Below, one piece after another: positions 61,376-64,000 of a stretch of DNA of 64,000 bases. Numbering within the stretch: position 1 is the stretch's first letter; each line of letters starts with the position of its first letter. The notes beneath the pieces were generated by a model, which made no database searches, was not told where the DNA came from, and saw only the letters and a list, made by a program, of their open reading frames with translations. The DNA is taken from positions 5,443,605-5,507,604 of the forward strand of contig NZ_PDJK01000002.1 in the NCBI RefSeq assembly GCF_002564045.1, written 5' to 3'. Made by a program: the position numbers and the translations under genes. Source of the stretch: Amycolatopsis sulphurea (lineage in GTDB: Bacteria; Actinomycetota; Actinomycetes; Mycobacteriales; Pseudonocardiaceae).

Positions 61376-62691
61376 GTGGTGAGGAAGTCGGCCCGAGCCT
61401 ATGCCAGCCGCCGTTGCGTGGTTCGCTATCCCGAGAACGAGCCCGACCGCAGGAGGACTCCCGATGCGCTCGCGCGCAGACTCGGCCTGACCGACGCTGT
61501 CTTCGTCGGGCTAGGGTCGATGATCGGCGCAGGAGTCTTCGCCGCCTTCGCGCCCGCGGCCCGCGCCGCCGGCGCTGGCCTATTGCCCGCGCTCGCCGTC
61601 GCCGCAGTAGTCGCGTACTGCAACGCCACTTCGTCAGCACGACTGGCGGCGCGTTACCCGGAGTCCGGAGGCACGTACGTCTACGGACGTGCCCGGTCGG
61701 CGATTTCTGGGGCTACTCGCGGGTTGGGGTTTCATCACCGGGAAGACAGCGAGCTGTGCGGCCATGACGCTCACCGTCGTCGCGTACGCCGCACCAGACC
61801 TTGGGAAGCCGTGGCGAACTGTTCTCGCCGTCTGCGTCGTTGCTCTCGTGACGAGCGTGAACTATCTCGGCGTACATCGGTCCGCACTCGCAACCCGGGT
61901 CATCGTCTGCATCACGCTTGTCGTGCTGACAGTCGTCTCCGTCGCAGCCGTCTCAAGCGACCACACCACGGTGGCGTTCTCACCGTTCTTCGGTAATGGA
62001 GTACTGGAAGCTGCCGGGCTGTTGTTCTTCGCGTTCGCCGGGTACGCACGGCTCGCCACGCTCGGCGAGGAAGTGCGCGACCCAGCCCGTACGATCCCCC
62101 GCGCCATCCCGATCGCGCTCGCGTGCACCCTCGTCGTGTACGCGGCAATTGCTTTGGTACTCCTGACAACGCTCGGCCCAGCCCGACTCGGGCAACGCAC
62201 AGACCCTCTCGCCGAAGCAGCACCATGGCCTTGGTTGGCACCGATTGTTCGCATTGGAGCCACTGTCGCCGCGCTTGGCTCTCTGCTCGCGCTCGTACTC
62301 GGGGTTTCGCGCACCATGCTCGCCATGTCTCGCGACGGGCATTTGCCGCGCGCATTGTCCGCCGTACATCCCCGTTTCCAGGTGCCACACCGCGCCGAAC
62401 TGACTGTCGGCGTTGTCGTCGCCATCCTCGCCAGCTTCACAGACCTCCGTGGCGCTATCGGATTTTCGTCCTTCGCCGTCCTGGCGTACTACGCAATCGC
62501 GAACGCCGGCAATGACGTTGCGGCACACCGAAGGCACCACACGCCGTTTCATCGCCATCGCCGTCGTCGGACTGATCGGATGCCTCGTACTGGCGTTCAG
62601 CCTTCCCCTCACGTCGGTCCTGGCCGGTGTCGCGGTACTGGGAATCGGTGCGGCGGCATACGGAATCCGGCGCATGCGCCCGCGCCACTAA
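61376..62691 (+). pseudogene. APC-family amino-acid permease, frameshifted
   Basis: RRLGLTDAVFVGLGSMIGAGVFAAF starts the first helix; after two single-base losses near 61700-61720 the frame continues AGWGFITGKTASCAAMT through helices with ARLATLGEEVRDPARTIPRAI and SRTMLAMSRDGHLPRAL; another shift near 62508 leads to the last helices. Full length otherwise. Inactive as read. Confidence 0.8.
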
Positions 62692-62948
62692 CACGGATCC
62701 GGCCGGGCACAAGGCTTCGACGCGAGAGGTCCGTTCGCTCCGACCACACCTCATCCCCCCTTCGCCGAGGCACACCCGCGAATCGAGCCCGAAACCGCAA
62801 CTCGGAAGTATGCCCGCTGCGGTGAAGAATTCCGAAGATCCGAACAAGTTGGTTGTCCGCTTTCGGGCGCTCTGGTGTAGTCGAACCGTCGCCGACCTCT
62901 CCCGGCACGCTTCGACGCTCCACAATGGACACCGGAAGGACGATTCCT

Positions 62949-63749
62949 TTGACCAGAATATGGATCAGCCTGCTCACCAGATCCGTGGCGACGCCGCGGC
63001 ATGCCTCACCGCCGCCAGTCTCGCCACCCCCCGCTGCCGCACCCCCGCCTTCGGCCAACGGCACCGCAGTGGTCGGCGGCAGTCGCGCGAGCCAAGGCGA
63101 ATTCCCCTGGATGGTAAGGATTTCCGACGGCTGCGGCGGCGCTCTCTACACCGAGCAGATCGTGCTCACCGCAGCCCATTGCGTAGACCGCACCGGCAAG
63201 GACACCTCGATCACCGCCACCCTCGGCGTCGTCGACCTGCAGGACTCAAGCGCCACGAAGGTGCGTTCCACCTACGTCTACCGCTCCCCCACCCACGACA
63301 CCACCGGCGGTGACTGGGCGCTGATCAAGCTGGCCCACCCGGTCCGTGGGATCCCAACTTTGCCGCTCGCCACCGCCGCCGACTACAACGAGGGCAAGTT
63401 CACTGTCGCCGGCTGGGGCGACACCGTCGAAGACGGCAATCAGCAACGCTACCTGCGGAAAGCCGAAGTCCCTTTCGTCGACGACCAAACCTGCCGTTCC
63501 CAGGGCGGCGAGTACGACGGCCTGCACCCGGACGCGGAGATCTGCGCCGGGTACGTGGACGAAGGCGGCGTCGACGCCTGCCAGGGCGATTCCGGCGGTC
63601 CCCTCTTCCGCCGCGACGACGCCGACAGGTGGATCCAGGTCGGCATCACCAGCTGGGGAACCGGCTGCGCCCGCCCCCACGCCCCCGGCGTGTACACCGA
63701 AGTGAGTACCTTCGCCGCCGACATCGCCGCAGCCGCAAAGAAGATCTGA
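62949..63749 (+). CDS. Secreted trypsin-like serine protease (S1 family)
   Basis: 266 aa from TTG 62949 (GGAAGGA 8 nt upstream); an ATG at 62925 is possible. After an odd, poorly hydrophobic leader and a Pro-rich stretch comes the protease: VVGGSRASQGEFPWMV, TAAHCVD (His), TGGDWALIKLA (Asp), CQGDSGGPLF (Ser), ITSWGTGCARPHAPGVYTEV. The Asp in VDACQGDSGG gives trypsin-like Arg/Lys preference. The weak signal peptide may hide a frameshift. Confidence 0.88.
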   Translation: MTRIWISLLTRSVATPRHASPPPVSPPPAAAPPPSANGTAVVGGSRASQGEFPWMVRISDGCGGALYTEQIVLTAAHCVDRTGKDTSITATLGVVDLQDSSATKVRSTYVYRSPTHDTTGGDWALIKLAHPVRGIPTLPLATAADYNEGKFTVAGWGDTVEDGNQQRYLRKAEVPFVDDQTCRSQGGEYDGLHPDAEICAGYVDEGGVDACQGDSGGPLFRRDDADRWIQVGITSWGTGCARPHAPGVYTEVSTFAADIAAAAKKI

Positions 63750-63857
63750 CCACCCCCGCATTGACCACTCACTGTCCGAAGTAGACTCCCTGAGATCTCC
63801 TAACCCGGACCATCACCGGCCGACGAACGCCACCACCACGCCCCGAAGGGAGTCTGC

Positions 63858-64000
63858 CTACTTCTTGCGACGCCCGCGCAACGCCACCATCGTCCCCAGC
63901 ACACCGAAAACCGCACCGAACACGACCGGTACGGCACTGTTCTGTTTCTGCAAGACGATCGGCCGCAGCTGAGTCGCCGCGGGCGGGGGCAGCGGCTTGC
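63858..64000 (-). CDS. C-terminus of a membrane-anchored protein (partial)
   Basis: 47 codons before a TAG stop: Pro-rich segment (KPLPPPAATQLRPIV), one hydrophobic helix (VPVVFGAVFGVLGTMVALR) and a basic tail GRRKK. Typical C-terminal anchor of a surface or secreted-domain protein; the rest is outside the window. Confidence 0.6.
   Translation of the reverse strand, partial: KPLPPPAATQLRPIVLQKQNSAVPVVFGAVFGVLGTMVALRGRRKK

Noticed and set aside
63771..63860. Inverted AGTAGACTCCCT / AGGGAGTCTGCCTACT as a terminator
   Set aside because: The arms are interrupted and about 57 nt apart, and the right one overlaps a stop codon, so pairing is uncertain.
1..64000. CRISPR array or rRNA genes
   Set aside because: No regularly spaced direct repeats with unique spacers and no rRNA-like sequence were seen.

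Overview
The window is high-GC actinomycete DNA. Dense operons, frequent GTG starts, polyproline tails and FtsK-type (mycelial) transfer genes point to a Pseudonocardiaceae-like bacterium; Amycolatopsis or a relative is my inference, with no 16S to confirm it. Two stretches are clearly less GC-rich: the OLD-like nuclease gene (about 39.86-41.6 kb) and the GntR/glycosyltransferase pair (about 50.4-52.0 kb).

1-12 kb, intact core-type metabolism. A sugar-acid operon (gluconate 5-dehydrogenase-like SDR, L-idonate dehydrogenase-like, RraA-like aldolase, beta-hydroxyacid dehydrogenase) is followed by a LysR regulator divergent from a 5-oxoprolinase operon: pxpA-pxpB-pxpC, an aminotransferase, an MHS-type transporter, an M24-fold protein without its metal ligands, and an aldo-keto reductase. 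Together these could import 5-oxoproline, open it to glutamate and pass on the nitrogen.

12-17 kb, old island. It starts at a scar of a tRNA-Val 3' end, carries a two-gene terpenoid cluster (class I terpene synthase plus cytochrome P450), and ends in IS3 debris.

17-38 kb, catabolic island. It contains two acyl-CoA dehydrogenases, an acyl-CoA synthetase, crotonase, SDRs, a double-bond reductase, amidase, alpha/beta hydrolase, TIGR03084-type protein, a ribose-type ABC importer and two paralogous TetR regulators. A 17-bp motif (consensus TGANNTCANNTTCAAGT) lies upstream of at least six of its transcription units, which suggests one regulon. Remnants (thiolase, HAD hydrolase, nested IS3/IS1380, IS110) show heavy rearrangement.

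38.8-61.1 kb, tandem integrative elements at a tRNA-Pro 3' end. A 35-bp att repeat occurs three times (39182, 49819, 61030). The first copy follows an integrase C-terminal remnant of a lost element. Element 1 (about 10.6 kb) is intact, of pSAM2-like layout, with an OLD-family nuclease, a Nudix (Pif-like) protein and an XRE regulator facing the tra-rep-xis-int operon. Element 2 (about 11.2 kb) has a KorSA-like GntR regulator, a glycosyltransferase, a chain of tiny coupled ORFs, FtsK and Spd-like proteins, but frameshifted rep and int.

61-64 kb. Element 2 abuts a truncated GntR gene and a frameshifted amino-acid permease, then a secreted trypsin-like protease and the end of a membrane-anchored protein.

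A MITE-like repeat (17-bp inverted ends, 11-bp target duplications around two copies) occurs four times between 3 and 35 kb.
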